From: Rhizobiales bacterium Ga0077537
GTDB lineage: Bacteria; Pseudomonadota; Alphaproteobacteria; Rhizobiales; Hyphomicrobiaceae
Direction: 5' to 3'
Assembly (NCBI GenBank): GCA_001464955.1
Contig: LNEM01000030.1
Span: 806,001-870,000, forward strand
DNA length: 64,000 nt
Positions 44,786 through 54,408 of this stretch are shown here, piece by piece; the first letter of the stretch is position 1; the number at the start of each line of letters is the position of its first letter. The notes under the pieces were generated by a model. The model saw nothing but the letters and a program-made list of their open reading frames with translations, was not told where the DNA came from and did not search any database. The position numbers and the translations under genes were made by a program.

Positions 44786-44816
44786 GGTGGTCTCCGCTCG
44801 GGGCAAGGGGGCACGA

Positions 44817-45557
44817 CTATGGGGTGATCCTGGCGAGGATGTCGTCCTTGAGTGCAGCGAGACGCTCGCCGAACGGCGCACGACGGCTGGCGACCAGATT
44901 GGCCTGTGACCGGAGAATGATGCCGTCGTCGAGAACTCTGAGGCCATTGGCCCTGAGCGTCGACCCGGTCGAGGTGATGTCGACGATGAGCTCCGCCAGC
45001 CCGGCGGCCGGAGCGCCCTCGGTGGCGCCGAGGCTTTCGACGATCCGGTACATGCTGACGGCATCGACAGCACGCGGCTGGTCGCCGTAGCGATGTCCCG
45101 CGAAATACATTCGCGTCAGTGTCCGGTACTTCGTCGCCACCCGCATGCGTGATCCGTGCATGCGCCGATAGAGGAGCGCCGCTTCCTCGAGATCGGACAT
45201 CGTCGAGACGTCGATCCAGAAGTCGGGCACCGCGATCACCACGTCGGCATGGCCGAAACCGAGCGGCAGCAGGAACTCGACGGCGTTGTCGGCATCGGGG
45301 ATCTGCTCGCGGATGAGATCTTCGCCCGTAACGCCGAGGTGCACCTCGCCCTTGCGGATGAGGTCGGCGATCTCCGACGCCGACACGAACGCCACGTCGA
45401 CCCCCGGCAGCTCCTTCACCTCGCCGCGATAGCCGCGCTCGTTGCCGGTCCGGGCCAGCGTCAGGCCGCCCTTGGCGAACAGCGCCGTCGTATCCTCCAT
45501 GAGCCGCCCCTTCGAGGGCACGGCAAGCACCAGACGTTCGGCAGCAGTCTCGTTCAC
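44817..45557 (-). CDS. hisG: ATP phosphoribosyltransferase, short form (catalytic subunit)
   Basis: A 246-residue HisG of the short (HisG-S) class, lacking the C-terminal regulatory domain. [14 protein letters not shown] is at the N-terminus and [19 protein letters not shown] contains the PRPP-binding region. It condenses ATP with PRPP, the first step of histidine synthesis, and needs HisZ. Its start overlaps the hisZ stop by 4 bases (ATGA, 45554-45557). Confidence 0.96.
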   Translation of the reverse strand: MNETAAERLVLAVPSKGRLMEDTTALFAKGGLTLARTGNERGYRGEVKELPGVDVAFVSASEIADLIRKGEVHLGVTGEDLIREQIPDADNAVEFLLPLGFGHADVVIAVPDFWIDVSTMSDLEEAALLYRRMHGSRMRVATKYRTLTRMYFAGHRYGDQPRAVDAVSMYRIVESLGATEGAPAAGLAELIVDITSTGSTLRANGLRVLDDGIILRSQANLVASRRAPFGERLAALKDDILARITP

Positions 45558-46768
45558 GGCCTGCCTCCCCGCACAGCGAGCAGCAGGCGCTCGGTATGGA
45601 TCGCCGATCCGACGGCTGTGATGGACTTGCCCCCGCTGATTTCCTCGACGAGGCGGTCGTAGCGCCCGCCACCTGCCAGCGGGGCAGCCTCGCCGACGAT
45701 CGGCGACAGGATCTCGAAGACGAACCCCGTGTAGTACTCGAACTGACGTCCGAACCCGCCGGAGAACGGCGCATCGGAGAGGTCGACGCCCTCCTGCGCG
45801 GTGAGCTTCAGGCGCTCGTCGAAACAGTCGAGTGCGGCGTCGATCTCGACGCCGGTGGTCTTGAGCAGCCCCCGGATGGCCTCGGTCGCGCCACGGGCCG
45901 GCGTGGCGAGCTTCAGGTAGGCATCGAGGAGCAGGGCTGAGCGTGGATCGAGCGGAGGCGACCGCAGGTCGGCCGATAATCCCTCCAGCTGCAGCGCGAT
46001 CTCCTCGAGCGTTCGCGTGCCGCTGACCGAGATGCCACGGGCCTCGATGTGGCGTTCAAGGGCCGCGACGGCGTCGCCGTGGCGCGCCGCCTCCCGTCGC
46101 GCGGCTTCCATCGCAGCCAGCAGGGGCGCTGCCAGCGAGCGTCCGAATTCCTCGGGTTTCATGAGCTTCTGCAACTGTCGCCGGAACGCGGGCGGATGCC
46201 AGAAGTGATGCTTGAGCTGCCGGCGCCACCGTTCGGGCATGTCGATGGCGCTCAGTAGCGCTTCGAAGATGCCGAGATCGCCGATCCTGAGCGTGCAGGC
46301 CCTGAGCCCGGCCGCCCGGATCGACTCGACCGAGAGTGCGAGAATCTCGGCTTCCGCCTGTGCCGGCGCATCGGGAGCGAAGTACTCGATGCCGGCTTGC
46401 CGGAACTCGCGCGGTCGCGCCAGGCTTCCGCCGGCCCTTTGATACCGGAAGACGACGCCATTGTAGGAGAGGCGTGCGGGCTTCCCCTCGTCGCCGAAGC
46501 GATCGAGATAGAGCCGCGTCGCCGGGATCGTCAGGTCGGGCCTGAGGCAGAGTTCGGCCCCGTCCGGGTCGGTGAAGACATAGGTGCGCGCCCGGAGATC
46601 CTCCCCGATCAGGTCGAGAAAGAGGTCGGCCGGCTGGATGACGGCCGGCGCGATCGGTTCGAAGCCCGCGCGGGCGAAGATCGACGTGATGATGGTGGCT
46701 TGCCGTCCGAGGGCTTCGATCCAGCGCGACGACGTCGGCAGGTCGGCGGCGGAATAGAGGTGATCCAT
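45554..46768 (-). CDS. hisZ: ATP phosphoribosyltransferase regulatory subunit
   Basis: A 404-residue HisRS-like paralogue: class II aaRS core with [16 protein letters not shown] and an anticodon-domain-less C-terminus ending [15 protein letters not shown]... ERLLLAV. It has lost the histidyl-tRNA synthetase active-site features and forms the hetero-octamer with short HisG that gives histidine feedback. It lies three bases after the hisS stop and is coupled to hisG. Confidence 0.95.
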   Translation of the reverse strand: MDHLYSAADLPTSSRWIEALGRQATIITSIFARAGFEPIAPAVIQPADLFLDLIGEDLRARTYVFTDPDGAELCLRPDLTIPATRLYLDRFGDEGKPARLSYNGVVFRYQRAGGSLARPREFRQAGIEYFAPDAPAQAEAEILALSVESIRAAGLRACTLRIGDLGIFEALLSAIDMPERWRRQLKHHFWHPPAFRRQLQKLMKPEEFGRSLAAPLLAAMEAARREAARHGDAVAALERHIEARGISVSGTRTLEEIALQLEGLSADLRSPPLDPRSALLLDAYLKLATPARGATEAIRGLLKTTGVEIDAALDCFDERLKLTAQEGVDLSDAPFSGGFGRQFEYYTGFVFEILSPIVGEAAPLAGGGRYDRLVEEISGGKSITAVGSAIHTERLLLAVRGGRP

Positions 46769-46771
46769 GGC

Positions 46772-48262
46772 CTAGCCTCTGTGCCGTTCGACGATCGCGC
46801 GAACGGCCTTGACCAGCGCGTCGCGCGAAACGGAGAGCTGCGCCGGCCGGGCTGCTTTCCAGGCCGCGTTGTCCTTGATCTCGGCGGAAGCCCTTGCGCC
46901 CTCGATCAGATCCTTGATCTGCACCTCGCCTTTGGCCCGCTCGTCGGAGCCTTGAATGACGACGCACGGCGATTGCCGGCGGTCGGCGTACTTCATCTGG
47001 GCCTTCATGCCGGAGGTGCCGAGATACATTTCGGCGCGAATGCCGGCGGCGCGCAGTTCCTGCGTCATGCGCTGGTAGCCGGCGACTTCCGCCTTGTCCA
47101 TGACGAGGACGAGGACCGGCCCGAGTGCCGCAGCGGCGCCCGTCTGCCGTGCCTTGATCGCCGCCTGGAGGCGCGAGATGCCGAGCGAGAAGCCCGTTGC
47201 TGGCACGCGCTCGCCGGTGAAGCGTGCCACGAGATCGTCATAGCGCCCGCCACCGCCGACCGATCCGAAGCGCACCGGCTGGCCATCCTCGTTCGTGACT
47301 TCGAACGTGAGTTCCGCCTCGAACACGGGCCCCGTGTAGTAGTCGAGACCTCTCACGACCGACGGATCGAACGCGATCGCGCCGGCCGTCGCGCCGTTGG
47401 CCCTGATGAGCGCCTCGATGGCAGCGATTTCGGCGAGCCCTTCGCGGGCTCGGGCGCTGCTTTCGACGAGAGGCGCAACCCGGCCGATGAGATCGCCGGA
47501 CGCCATGTCCGTACTGGCCGACAGGAAGTTCACGATGGTATCGATCGCGTGCGCCTCGAGCCGCGCGCCGGGCGTGAAATCGCCGCTCTCGTCGCGCCGG
47601 CCGGCGCCGAGCAGGAGCGCCACCCCGTCGCCGCCGAACTTGTCGAACTTGTCCATCGCCCTGAGCACCGTGAGCCGGCGCGCCGCGTCGGTGTCGCTGG
47701 CCGGATCGATCCCGGCCGCCTCGAGCAGGCCGTCGAGCACCTTCCGGTTGTTGAGCCGCACCCGAAACTCGGAAATGCCGAGCTTGCTGATCACGTCGGC
47801 CATCAGCAGGCAGGCTTCGGCGTCGGCGGCGACGTTGTCGGTGCCGACCGTATCGGCATCGCATTGGATGAACTGGCGGAAGCGCCCCGGCCCTGTCTTT
47901 TCGTTACGCCAGACCGGACCGATCGCATACCGGCGGTAGGGCTTGGGCAACCGCTGCGCATGTTCCGCCACGTGGCGCGCGAGCGGCGCCGTCAGGTCAT
48001 AGCGCAGCGATAGCCACTGCTCGTCCTCGTCCTGGAGCGAGAACACGCCGGCGTTGGGCCGGTCCTGGTCGGGCAGGAACTTCCCGAGTGCCTCTGTGAA
48101 CTCGAAGGCCGGTGTGTCGAGTGGCTCGTAGCCATAGATCTCATATACGTCGCGGATCGTGGCCAGCATCCGGTTCAGCGACCGCAGCTCTTCCCCGGAG
48201 GCGTCGATGAACCCCTTGGGCAGACGGGCTTCAGGTCTGTTCGCGTCCTTGCGGTCGGCCAT
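46772..48262 (-). CDS. hisS: Histidine-tRNA ligase
   Basis: A 496-residue class II synthetase with [16 protein letters not shown] (motif 2 region), [20 protein letters not shown] (motif 2 loop), the histidine signature [13 protein letters not shown] and motif 3 GVP-type [15 protein letters not shown], followed by a C-terminal anticodon-binding domain. Starts [21 protein letters not shown]. Forms a run hisS-hisZ-hisG on one strand, placing the synthetase and its regulatory paralogue side by side. Confidence 0.96.
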   Translation of the reverse strand: MADRKDANRPEARLPKGFIDASGEELRSLNRMLATIRDVYEIYGYEPLDTPAFEFTEALGKFLPDQDRPNAGVFSLQDEDEQWLSLRYDLTAPLARHVAEHAQRLPKPYRRYAIGPVWRNEKTGPGRFRQFIQCDADTVGTDNVAADAEACLLMADVISKLGISEFRVRLNNRKVLDGLLEAAGIDPASDTDAARRLTVLRAMDKFDKFGGDGVALLLGAGRRDESGDFTPGARLEAHAIDTIVNFLSASTDMASGDLIGRVAPLVESSARAREGLAEIAAIEALIRANGATAGAIAFDPSVVRGLDYYTGPVFEAELTFEVTNEDGQPVRFGSVGGGGRYDDLVARFTGERVPATGFSLGISRLQAAIKARQTGAAAALGPVLVLVMDKAEVAGYQRMTQELRAAGIRAEMYLGTSGMKAQMKYADRRQSPCVVIQGSDERAKGEVQIKDLIEGARASAEIKDNAAWKAARPAQLSVSRDALVKAVRAIVERHRG

Positions 48263-48364
48263 CGGCGCTGGCGTCCTTTTCTCGTTCCGGCTCCCGGGTG
48301 GCCCTCGGACCGGTCGTCCGCTCCCACGTCGCGCCTTATAGACCACGCTCCGGGCTGCGGGAAA

Positions 48365-48382
48365 CTCCCACCGTCGTGGGAG
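48365..48382 (-). terminator. Hairpin downstream of the phosphopantetheinyl transferase gene
   Basis: CTCCCAC and GTGGGAG enclose a 4-nt loop; on the minus strand the stem is followed by TTTCCC. It lies 35 bases after the stop at 48418 and before hisS. The T-run is short, so only a weak intrinsic terminator is suggested. Confidence 0.45.
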
Positions 48383-48417
48383 CTAACGCCGGGCCGGCGC
48401 TCGCCAGGGCGGTAACC

Positions 48418-49146
48418 TTATGCCAGCAGATGCCGCGCATCGAGGAGTTGGAAAGCCGCTGCCGAAGGGATGGCCGCGAACCTCCGACCGACACCTCCGA
48501 CGGCAGCCTGAAACGGCGTGCCCGCGGGCAGGTCCAGATCCCGGACCACCACTGCGCGCCCGTCGATTGTTGTGCCTGCCAGCGGATCTGTAGCATGTCC
48601 GACACGTCCGAGCAGCGATCCGACCCCCTCGCCGGTCGTCTTGGCGAGGGCCTCTAGACGAACCCAGGCCTGCAGGAAGCGCCGGTCCGGAGGCTCCACG
48701 GGCAGCGGTCGGGCCGGATCGAGGCTTTGCGCTTCCGCTTCCAGCATGAGCCGGCGATCGGGGCTGATCCGGATCGCGCGCGGCGCCTCGATATCGACCC
48801 CGACAGGCCCGTCGCGCGAGATGGCGATGAGCGCCGCGCCGTCGCAATGGGCGAGGCTGAACTGCGGTCCGTCCACCGCCAGCGCAGGCTTGCCCCCGGG
48901 AGCGATGATGAACGGCAGACGCGCACGGTCGATCCCCACGTGGCGCGCCAGAACGAGCCGTAGCGCGATGCCGGCCGCAACCTTCGCAACGTCGCCTTCT
49001 GTGCCGGAGTTGGGCAAGCTTCCCATGTCGCGCGCCCGTGCCACGAGCAGGTCCAGGTCTCTCGCGAGGTCGACCAGCCAAACCTCCAGGTCGACGTCAT
49101 CCCCCGACCAGATGGCAACCGGGGGCGGTTCAAAGGCCTCCGTCAT
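48418..49146 (-). CDS. 4'-phosphopantetheinyl transferase superfamily protein (Sfp type)
   Basis: A 242-residue Sfp-like transferase. The substrate loop GGKPAL, FSLAHCDG, the metal-binding GVDIE and the late WVRLEALAKTTGEG (usual W-x-x-KEA-x-x-K, here RLEALAK) appear in the right order. It moves phosphopantetheine from CoA to acyl or peptidyl carrier proteins. It is downstream of a lipid-synthesis run (yceD-plsX-fabH-ihfA-merR), although no carrier protein is in the window. The ATG at 49146 was chosen; the merR stop lies 4 bases upstream. Confidence 0.85.
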   Translation of the reverse strand: MTEAFEPPPVAIWSGDDVDLEVWLVDLARDLDLLVARARDMGSLPNSGTEGDVAKVAAGIALRLVLARHVGIDRARLPFIIAPGGKPALAVDGPQFSLAHCDGAALIAISRDGPVGVDIEAPRAIRISPDRRLMLEAEAQSLDPARPLPVEPPDRRFLQAWVRLEALAKTTGEGVGSLLGRVGHATDPLAGTTIDGRAVVVRDLDLPAGTPFQAAVGGVGRRFAAIPSAAAFQLLDARHLLA

Positions 49147-49150
49147 TCGG

Positions 49151-49681
49151 TCACGCCCGGCGCCGTTGAGCCCCAGGCTTCGCCGCGGTAGCGGGGCCCG
49201 CCTCGGCATGCTCCAGACCTTCGGTGAGCACGTCCCGGCAGGCCTGGAGCTCGGTGATGATCGAGATCAGGACGGCCGTGCGGTCCAAAGGCGCCGCGCG
49301 TCCGCCGGCCTTCTTGCGGCGCGCCTTGGCTTTTCCGGGATCACCATCCGACGGATCGGCGGCGGGCGCCTGCGATCGCCCGCTCGTGGCCGCCGCGGCA
49401 GCCTCGTCGCCGGCCAGCACGCGCGCCTTGACGGCCTCCACACCCTGCTCACGCAGGATCTTCTGCACGCCTTTGATCGTGTAGCCGTCGCGGTGCAGGA
49501 GCTGCCGGATTCCGCGCAGCAACTCCATGTCCTCGGGACGGTAGTAGCGGCGTCCGCCGCCGCGTTTCATTGGCCGGATCTGGGCGAATTTGACTTCCCA
49601 GAAGCGCAGCACGTGCTTCTGGATGCCGAGATCGTCAGCAACTTCACTGATTGTGCGGAATGCGTCCGCCGCCTTGGCCAT
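49151..49681 (-). CDS. MerR family transcriptional regulator
   Basis: A 176-residue regulator. The N-terminal winged helix has [25 protein letters not shown] and [15 protein letters not shown], the MerR DNA-binding pattern, followed by a coiled coil and a Lys/Arg/Ala-rich C-terminus. No Cys cluster for metal sensing is present. The plsX-fabH-ihfA-merR order is conserved in Alphaproteobacteria, so this is likely the housekeeping MerR of that cluster, with an unknown ligand. Confidence 0.92.
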   Translation of the reverse strand: MAKAADAFRTISEVADDLGIQKHVLRFWEVKFAQIRPMKRGGGRRYYRPEDMELLRGIRQLLHRDGYTIKGVQKILREQGVEAVKARVLAGDEAAAAATSGRSQAPAADPSDGDPGKAKARRKKAGGRAAPLDRTAVLISIITELQACRDVLTEGLEHAEAGPATAAKPGAQRRRA

Positions 49682-49750
49682 GGGCTGCTCCCGACGTCGA
49701 CGCGCGCGACGCGTTGATCGTCGCAGTCTATCCGGGCCGACGGCGCAGGG

Positions 49751-50068
49751 CTACTGCGCACCTTTCCGTCGCGATCTTCCGCTGTTGATGCGCGACTTCA
49801 TGATGTTGCTCGCGCGAAACACGAGGACCCGTCTTGGTGTGATCGGCACTTCCTCGCCCGTCTTCGGGTTCCGGCCGATGCGACGCCCCTTCTGCCGGAC
49901 CCCGAACGAGCCGAAGGACGACAGCTTCACGCCCTCGCCCTTCCCCAGCGCCGTCGAGATTTCGCCGAGCACGAGTTCCACGAGCTCTTGCGACTCGTTG
50001 CGCGGCAGCCCGATCTTGCGCACCAGCGCCTCTGCCAGATCGGCGCGTGTCAATGTCTTGGTGCTCAT
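49751..50068 (-). CDS. ihfA: Integration host factor subunit alpha
   Basis: A 105-residue HU/IHF protein with [48 protein letters not shown] (the beta-arm region) and the intercalating Pro in [12 protein letters not shown]. It bends DNA as a heterodimer with IhfB. Its place after fabH and before merR is the usual alphaproteobacterial order. Confidence 0.96.
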   Translation of the reverse strand: MSTKTLTRADLAEALVRKIGLPRNESQELVELVLGEISTALGKGEGVKLSSFGSFGVRQKGRRIGRNPKTGEEVPITPRRVLVFRASNIMKSRINSGRSRRKGAQ

Positions 50069-50187
50069 CGGATAAGCCTCCTGCCCCGCCCGCGATGTTA
50101 GTGACGGTGCCGTGTATCGTCAATCGGCGGTTCGGTCAACGATTTGAAATCGAACGAGAAATAAGTCGTGCTTTGACGCGCGTCCAG

Positions 50188-51198
50188 CTACCATCGCAAC
50201 AGTACGGCGCCCCATGTGAAGCCTCCGCCCATGGCTTCCATCAGCACCAGCGACCCCTCCTTCACTCGGCGCTCTTCGAACGCCTGATTGAGAGCCAAGG
50301 GGATCGAGGCCGCCGACGTGTTGCCGTGCTTGTCGAGCGTCATCATGATCCGCGACGGCGGGATGCCGAGTTTCCTGGCGATCCCATCGAGGATGCGTTG
50401 ATTGGCCTGATGCGGCACGAAGAGGTCGATCTCTTCGGGCGCGTAGCCGGTCATGACGAGAGTCTCCTCGATCACGCCGGAAATCTTCTGCACCGCATGC
50501 CGGAAGACCTCCCGGCCGTTCATGCGGAGATGCCCGGTGGTTCGCGTCGATCCGGGCCCGCCATCGACGTAGAGAAGCTCCTCGAACCGGCCGTCGGAAC
50601 GGATCTGGGAGGCGAGAATTCCACGGTCCTCGCGCGTGCCGAGCTGCGGCTGTGCCTCGAGCACGACGGCTCCGGCCCCGTCGCCGAAGAGCACGCACGT
50701 CGTCCGGTCCTCCCAGTCGAGGATGCGCGAGAACGTCTCGGCGCCGATCACCAGCGCGCGCTTGAACTGACCCGTCTTGAGGAAATTGTCCGCCGTCGCC
50801 ATCGCGAACACGAAGCCCGAGCAGACGGCCTGCACGTCGAAGGCGGCGCCCTTCGAGATCCCGAGCCCTGCTTGTATCCTGACGGCGGTGGCCGGGAACG
50901 TCCGGTCCGGCGTCGCCGTGGCGCAGATGACGAGATCGATTTCGACCGGATCGATGCCGGCCCGCACGAGCGCCTGCTTGGCGGCCGCGATGCCGAGATC
51001 CGAGGTGAGTTCGTCGTCCCCGGCGATATGGCGCTGCTTGATCCCCGTCCGCTCGACGATCCACTCGTCCGAGGTGTCGATTCGCTTCGCCAGTTCCGCA
51101 TTGGTGACGATACGCTTGGGCAGGTAGGCGCCGACGCCACGAACTACGGATCGATTGATCGCCACGGTCTGCCCTCGCTGCGGAACTTCTTTCTGCAT
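50188..51198 (-). CDS. fabH: Beta-ketoacyl-ACP synthase III
   Basis: A 336-residue thiolase-fold enzyme with the Cys-His-Asn triad: C126 (VQAVCSGF), His in VPHQANQRI and Asn in KHGNTSAAS. It starts fatty acid synthesis by joining acetyl-CoA with malonyl-ACP. The ATG at 51198 (MQKEV) was preferred over the TTG one codon upstream. It follows plsX after 65 bases. Confidence 0.96.
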   Translation of the reverse strand: MQKEVPQRGQTVAINRSVVRGVGAYLPKRIVTNAELAKRIDTSDEWIVERTGIKQRHIAGDDELTSDLGIAAAKQALVRAGIDPVEIDLVICATATPDRTFPATAVRIQAGLGISKGAAFDVQAVCSGFVFAMATADNFLKTGQFKRALVIGAETFSRILDWEDRTTCVLFGDGAGAVVLEAQPQLGTREDRGILASQIRSDGRFEELLYVDGGPGSTRTTGHLRMNGREVFRHAVQKISGVIEETLVMTGYAPEEIDLFVPHQANQRILDGIARKLGIPPSRIMMTLDKHGNTSAASIPLALNQAFEERRVKEGSLVLMEAMGGGFTWGAVLLRW

Positions 51199-51263
51199 CA
51201 AACTACTCGTCAGTGGAGGCTGGCAAGCCTGATTGGTACTGTCGTGTCAGACCGCCAGCCACC

Positions 51264-52319
51264 TCAGCCGCTCCCGCCAGCGGCCGCAGTGTCCAGGCGA
51301 CCGGCAATGGACGCGATGTCGCCCGCGATCCTGTCGATGACCCTTTTCTCCGCCAACTCGTAGCCGAGATCGATGGCCCTCGCAAAACCGACGGCATCCG
51401 TGCCGCCGTGGCTCTTGATTGCGATACCGTTGAGCCCAAGGAAGGGCGCGCCGTTGAGGTTGCGCGGATCTGTAAGAGATTTCAAGGTCTTGAATCCGGA
51501 TTTCGCGATCAGGGCGCCGGCCTTGGTGAGCAGCGACTGGGTCATCGCTCCCTTGAGGTAGGTGCTGATCTGCCGCGCCGTCCCCTCTGCGGTCTTGAGC
51601 GCGATGTTCCCCGCGAACCCCTCCACCACGACCACGTCGACGATGCCCTGCCCGATCTGATCCCCCTCGATGAAGCCGGAATAGGTGAGGGGCAGATCGG
51701 CACTCTCCCGCTTCAGCCAGGCGTTGGCCTCCTTCACGTCTTCGTTGCCCTTGATCTCTTCGACGCCGACATTGAGGAGGCCGACGGTCGGCCGGTCGAT
51801 CCCGAACTGGGCCCGCGCCATGGCGGCCCCCATCAGCGCGTACTCGACCAGCTGCCGCGCGTTGGCGCCGATATTGGAACCGACGTCGAGGACGATGCAG
51901 GCGCGCCGCACGGTCGGCCATTGCGCGGCGATCGCCGGCCGCTCGATGCCCGGGATCTGCCTGAGGATGAGGCGCGAAATCGCCATCAGGGCCCCGGTGT
52001 TGCCGGCGGAGATTGCGGCCTGGGCCTCGCCGGATTTCACGGCCTCCAGCGCCAGCCACATGCTCGAACCTTTGCCACGGCGTAGGGCTTGGCTCGGCTT
52101 GTCGTGCATGCCGATTGCGAGGGTGGTGCCCACGAGCCGTATCCGGTCGGCCAGTCTGGGATGCTCGGCGAGCGCCGCTCGCATCCGGCTTTCATCACCG
52201 AAGGCGACGAAGCGCAGCGACGGGTTCCGCGTGAGCGACAGTGCTGCTCCCGGGATCACCACCTCTGGGCCGTGATCGCCGCCCATCGCATCGAGCGCGA
52301 GTGTCTTTGGCTCTGCCAT
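51264..52319 (-). CDS. plsX: Phosphate acyltransferase PlsX
   Basis: A 351-residue PlsX: LALDAMGGDHGPEVVIPGA at the N-terminus, VSAGNTGA-type AAISAGNTGALMA, VLDVGSNIGANARQLVEYA and a C-terminal GLNGIAIKSHGGTDAVGFARAI. It makes acyl-phosphate from acyl-ACP for phospholipid synthesis. It lies between yceD and fabH, the standard order. Confidence 0.96.
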   Translation of the reverse strand: MAEPKTLALDAMGGDHGPEVVIPGAALSLTRNPSLRFVAFGDESRMRAALAEHPRLADRIRLVGTTLAIGMHDKPSQALRRGKGSSMWLALEAVKSGEAQAAISAGNTGALMAISRLILRQIPGIERPAIAAQWPTVRRACIVLDVGSNIGANARQLVEYALMGAAMARAQFGIDRPTVGLLNVGVEEIKGNEDVKEANAWLKRESADLPLTYSGFIEGDQIGQGIVDVVVVEGFAGNIALKTAEGTARQISTYLKGAMTQSLLTKAGALIAKSGFKTLKSLTDPRNLNGAPFLGLNGIAIKSHGGTDAVGFARAIDLGYELAEKRVIDRIAGDIASIAGRLDTAAAGGSG

Positions 52320-52478
52320 GCTCCCGCCCGTCCGACGTCCGTGCTGGTGTTACGTGCCGCCGCCTGCGCCGATTTCTGACGATCGACCTCGGGTCCCCTC
52401 GGTGGCTGCGGGAAAATACTCGTCTCACGCCCGCTGACAAACGGTTTTGCGATCAGCCATGCGAGAACGTGTGGTCCA

Positions 52479-53009
52479 TCAGTTGGAGCCGGTGTCCTTC
52501 TTGAGCTTCGCCAGAGCCGCGAACGGGTTCTGCCGTTCGGCGGCCTCGGGGCCCTCGCTCCATGTCAGTGTGGCACCGGGAGCCCGCGGATAGGGATCGA
52601 TCCCGCTCGCCAGCTCCTCGAAGACGATGCGGCCGATGTCCATCACGCCATTCTCCATCGGCTCCTCTTGCGGCGCCTCGAGATCGCCGAGCGTGCCTTC
52701 TACGTCCGAGCCGATGGGTGGTCTGTCGGGAACGAAATCGACTTCGAGATCGAGCGCGACCTTGCCGGCGACCGGCTCCAGCGAGACGACACAGGTCTGT
52801 GTGATGTCTCCCTGGAGGGAGCCGCGCAGCGTGACGCGCCCACCCGCCGCCTGCCTCAGGCGATAGCGGACCTTCAACGTTTCGAAACTCGCGACGCCCA
52901 GCTCGGCGGCGAGCGCCTGCCGCTCGCCCTCGGTCGCGACACGCTCGACAAGGAGCCCGTCGTCCGACAGGTCGCGGGTCGTGTGGGTCCAGGCGAGTCC
53001 GGAGGTCAT
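52479..53009 (-). CDS. YceD/DUF177 family protein
   Basis: A 176-residue protein with the DUF177 core: LRGSLQGDITQTCVVSLEPVAGKV and the acidic DFVPDRPPIGSDV, then MDIGRIVFEELASGIDPYPRAPG and the C-terminal NPFAALAKLKK. In chloroplasts and bacteria the family is tied to 23S rRNA accumulation and commonly neighbours rpmF and plsX. Here rpmF is not between yceD and plsX. Start overlaps the preceding chaperone gene by 4 bases (53006-53009). Confidence 0.92.
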   Translation of the reverse strand: MTSGLAWTHTTRDLSDDGLLVERVATEGERQALAAELGVASFETLKVRYRLRQAAGGRVTLRGSLQGDITQTCVVSLEPVAGKVALDLEVDFVPDRPPIGSDVEGTLGDLEAPQEEPMENGVMDIGRIVFEELASGIDPYPRAPGATLTWSEGPEAAERQNPFAALAKLKKDTGSN

Positions 53010-53584
53010 CGTGGAAGGTCCTGGCGAGCGTCGGGTGACACGGGAGCAAAGGTGAGCGCACCTGCGAACACCTGATCCCGGCCGAGTGTCGCCAGTCTAG
53101 CACGGCTGGCACGCACATAGTCAGCGAGCCGCGCGGCCCGCGGATCGACCGGGATTTGCGGGCCGTCGAGCGGAAGGCCGAGCACGTGCTTGGCGATGGC
53201 CGCCTCGAGCGCAGGGCCGTCGGTCTCGGACGGCAGGCCGTCTGCGTAATCCCGGCATCTTTCCTGGATGGCTCCAGCCAGTTTCTGGATGCGGGGCGCG
53301 ACGCCATCGTCGCCGATTCCGATCTGGCGCAACGCATCATCGACGTCCGCCACGGCCGCTTCAAGGAGCCGCTGGCCGACCTGCTGCCCGATGGCACCTT
53401 CAGGCTTCAACCGATCGAGCACGATCGCCAGGTGCAGCAGGATGAGTTCGAGCCGCCCGTCCATCGTGTCGGGCACGCCACACGCGACGTAAAGCGCCGG
53501 CGTGCGGGCCTGCGCCACAATCCGCTCATAAAGCTGATGCCCTGTCCGCTTCAGCTCGCCTTTGGCCTTGAACCAGCCAAGCAT
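53006..53584 (-). CDS. Ubiquinol-cytochrome c chaperone family protein (Cbp3/UQCC1-like)
   Basis: A 192-residue protein with the family pattern GHQLYERIVAQARTPALYVACGVPDTMDGRLELILLHLAIVLDRL. The mitochondrial homologue Cbp3 helps cytochrome b synthesis and assembly of the bc1 complex. It overlaps yceD by ATGA, so the two are translationally coupled. It is divergent from bamE, an arrangement common in rhizobia and relatives. Confidence 0.92.
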   Translation of the reverse strand: MLGWFKAKGELKRTGHQLYERIVAQARTPALYVACGVPDTMDGRLELILLHLAIVLDRLKPEGAIGQQVGQRLLEAAVADVDDALRQIGIGDDGVAPRIQKLAGAIQERCRDYADGLPSETDGPALEAAIAKHVLGLPLDGPQIPVDPRAARLADYVRASRARLATLGRDQVFAGALTFAPVSPDARQDLPR

Positions 53585-53775
53585 GTCGATCTACCGCCGC
53601 GCGTGGTGGATGGAAATGGGAAGTGCGCCCCTGAAAAGTTGCGCACCGGGTTGTCGCTGTGCGGCCGTTGTCTTGCGGCCCGGATGTGGTTAAGCGGAGT
53701 CTGAACCTTGCCCAGACTGATTCTCGAGGCTCGTATAGCGTTCACGGGAACCTCGCGCCAGTGACGGGGAAACGC

Positions 53776-54282
53776 ATGATGACGAACGGTGGATTGGCGA
53801 ACGGCGCCGCGGACGGTCGATCCGACGCGCGTTCGCGCTGCGTCGGTCCGTGGCAGGCGCTGCTTGTCGGCGCGACCGTGTTGGCCCTCGCAGGTTGCGC
53901 GTCGACCACGCTCAAGCACGGCCATCACCTGAGCGAAAACGATCTGCAGCAGGTGCAGCCCGGCATGACCGAGGACTCGGTTCGCATGGCGCTCGGCACC
54001 CCGGCGACCACGTCGGCCCTCCCGGGCGGCAATGCCTACTACTACATATCGTCGACGAAGAAGCAGGCGGCGTTCTTCAAGCCGGAAGAGGTCGACCGGA
54101 AGGTCGTCGCCGTCTACTTCAATCAGGTGGGCAGCGTCGAGAAGGTGGCGAATTACGGCATGAAGGACGGGCGGGTCTTCGACTATGTGAAGAACGAGAC
54201 ACCCGCCCACATGCGCGACAAGTCGTTCATTTCGCGGTTTTTCCGCGGCGTCGGCCCGAAGCAGAAGCTGCTCGACGAGTAG
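53776..54282 (+). CDS. bamE: Outer membrane assembly lipoprotein BamE-like (SmpA/OmlA family)
   Basis: A 168-residue lipoprotein. A long N-terminus precedes a signal with lipobox LALAGC; the mature part has LSENDLQQVQPGMTEDSVRMALGTPATTS, the SmpA/OmlA fold of BamE, and YYYISSTKKQAAFFKPEEVDRKVVAVYF. It is a component of the BAM complex that inserts outer-membrane proteins. The ATG at 53776 follows GGGGA; the ATG directly after it could also serve. Confidence 0.93.
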   Translation: MMTNGGLANGAADGRSDARSRCVGPWQALLVGATVLALAGCASTTLKHGHHLSENDLQQVQPGMTEDSVRMALGTPATTSALPGGNAYYYISSTKKQAAFFKPEEVDRKVVAVYFNQVGSVEKVANYGMKDGRVFDYVKNETPAHMRDKSFISRFFRGVGPKQKLLDE

Positions 54283-54336
54283 GCGCACGGGGCGCCCCCG
54301 GGCGAGGTCCGAGGCCTTTCGTTCCCCCGAACGATC

Positions 54337-54369
54337 AACGGCCGGCACCCGAGGTGCCGGCCGTTTTGT
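54337..54369 (+). terminator. Rho-independent terminator of bamE
   Basis: A perfect 12-bp stem (ACGGCCGGCACC / GGTGCCGGCCGT) with a 3-nt loop is followed directly by TTTGTT, 55 bases after the bamE stop and 40 bases before the convergent rne stop. It is the clearest intrinsic terminator in the window. Confidence 0.85.
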
Positions 54370-54408
54370 TATCTCATGGAAGCGTCGGACCTCCGCCGTG
54401 ATGCCGGA

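Noticed and set aside
46397-48013. 538-residue plus-strand frame opposite hisZ/hisS
   Set aside because: Spans two real genes on the other strand and has antisense composition.
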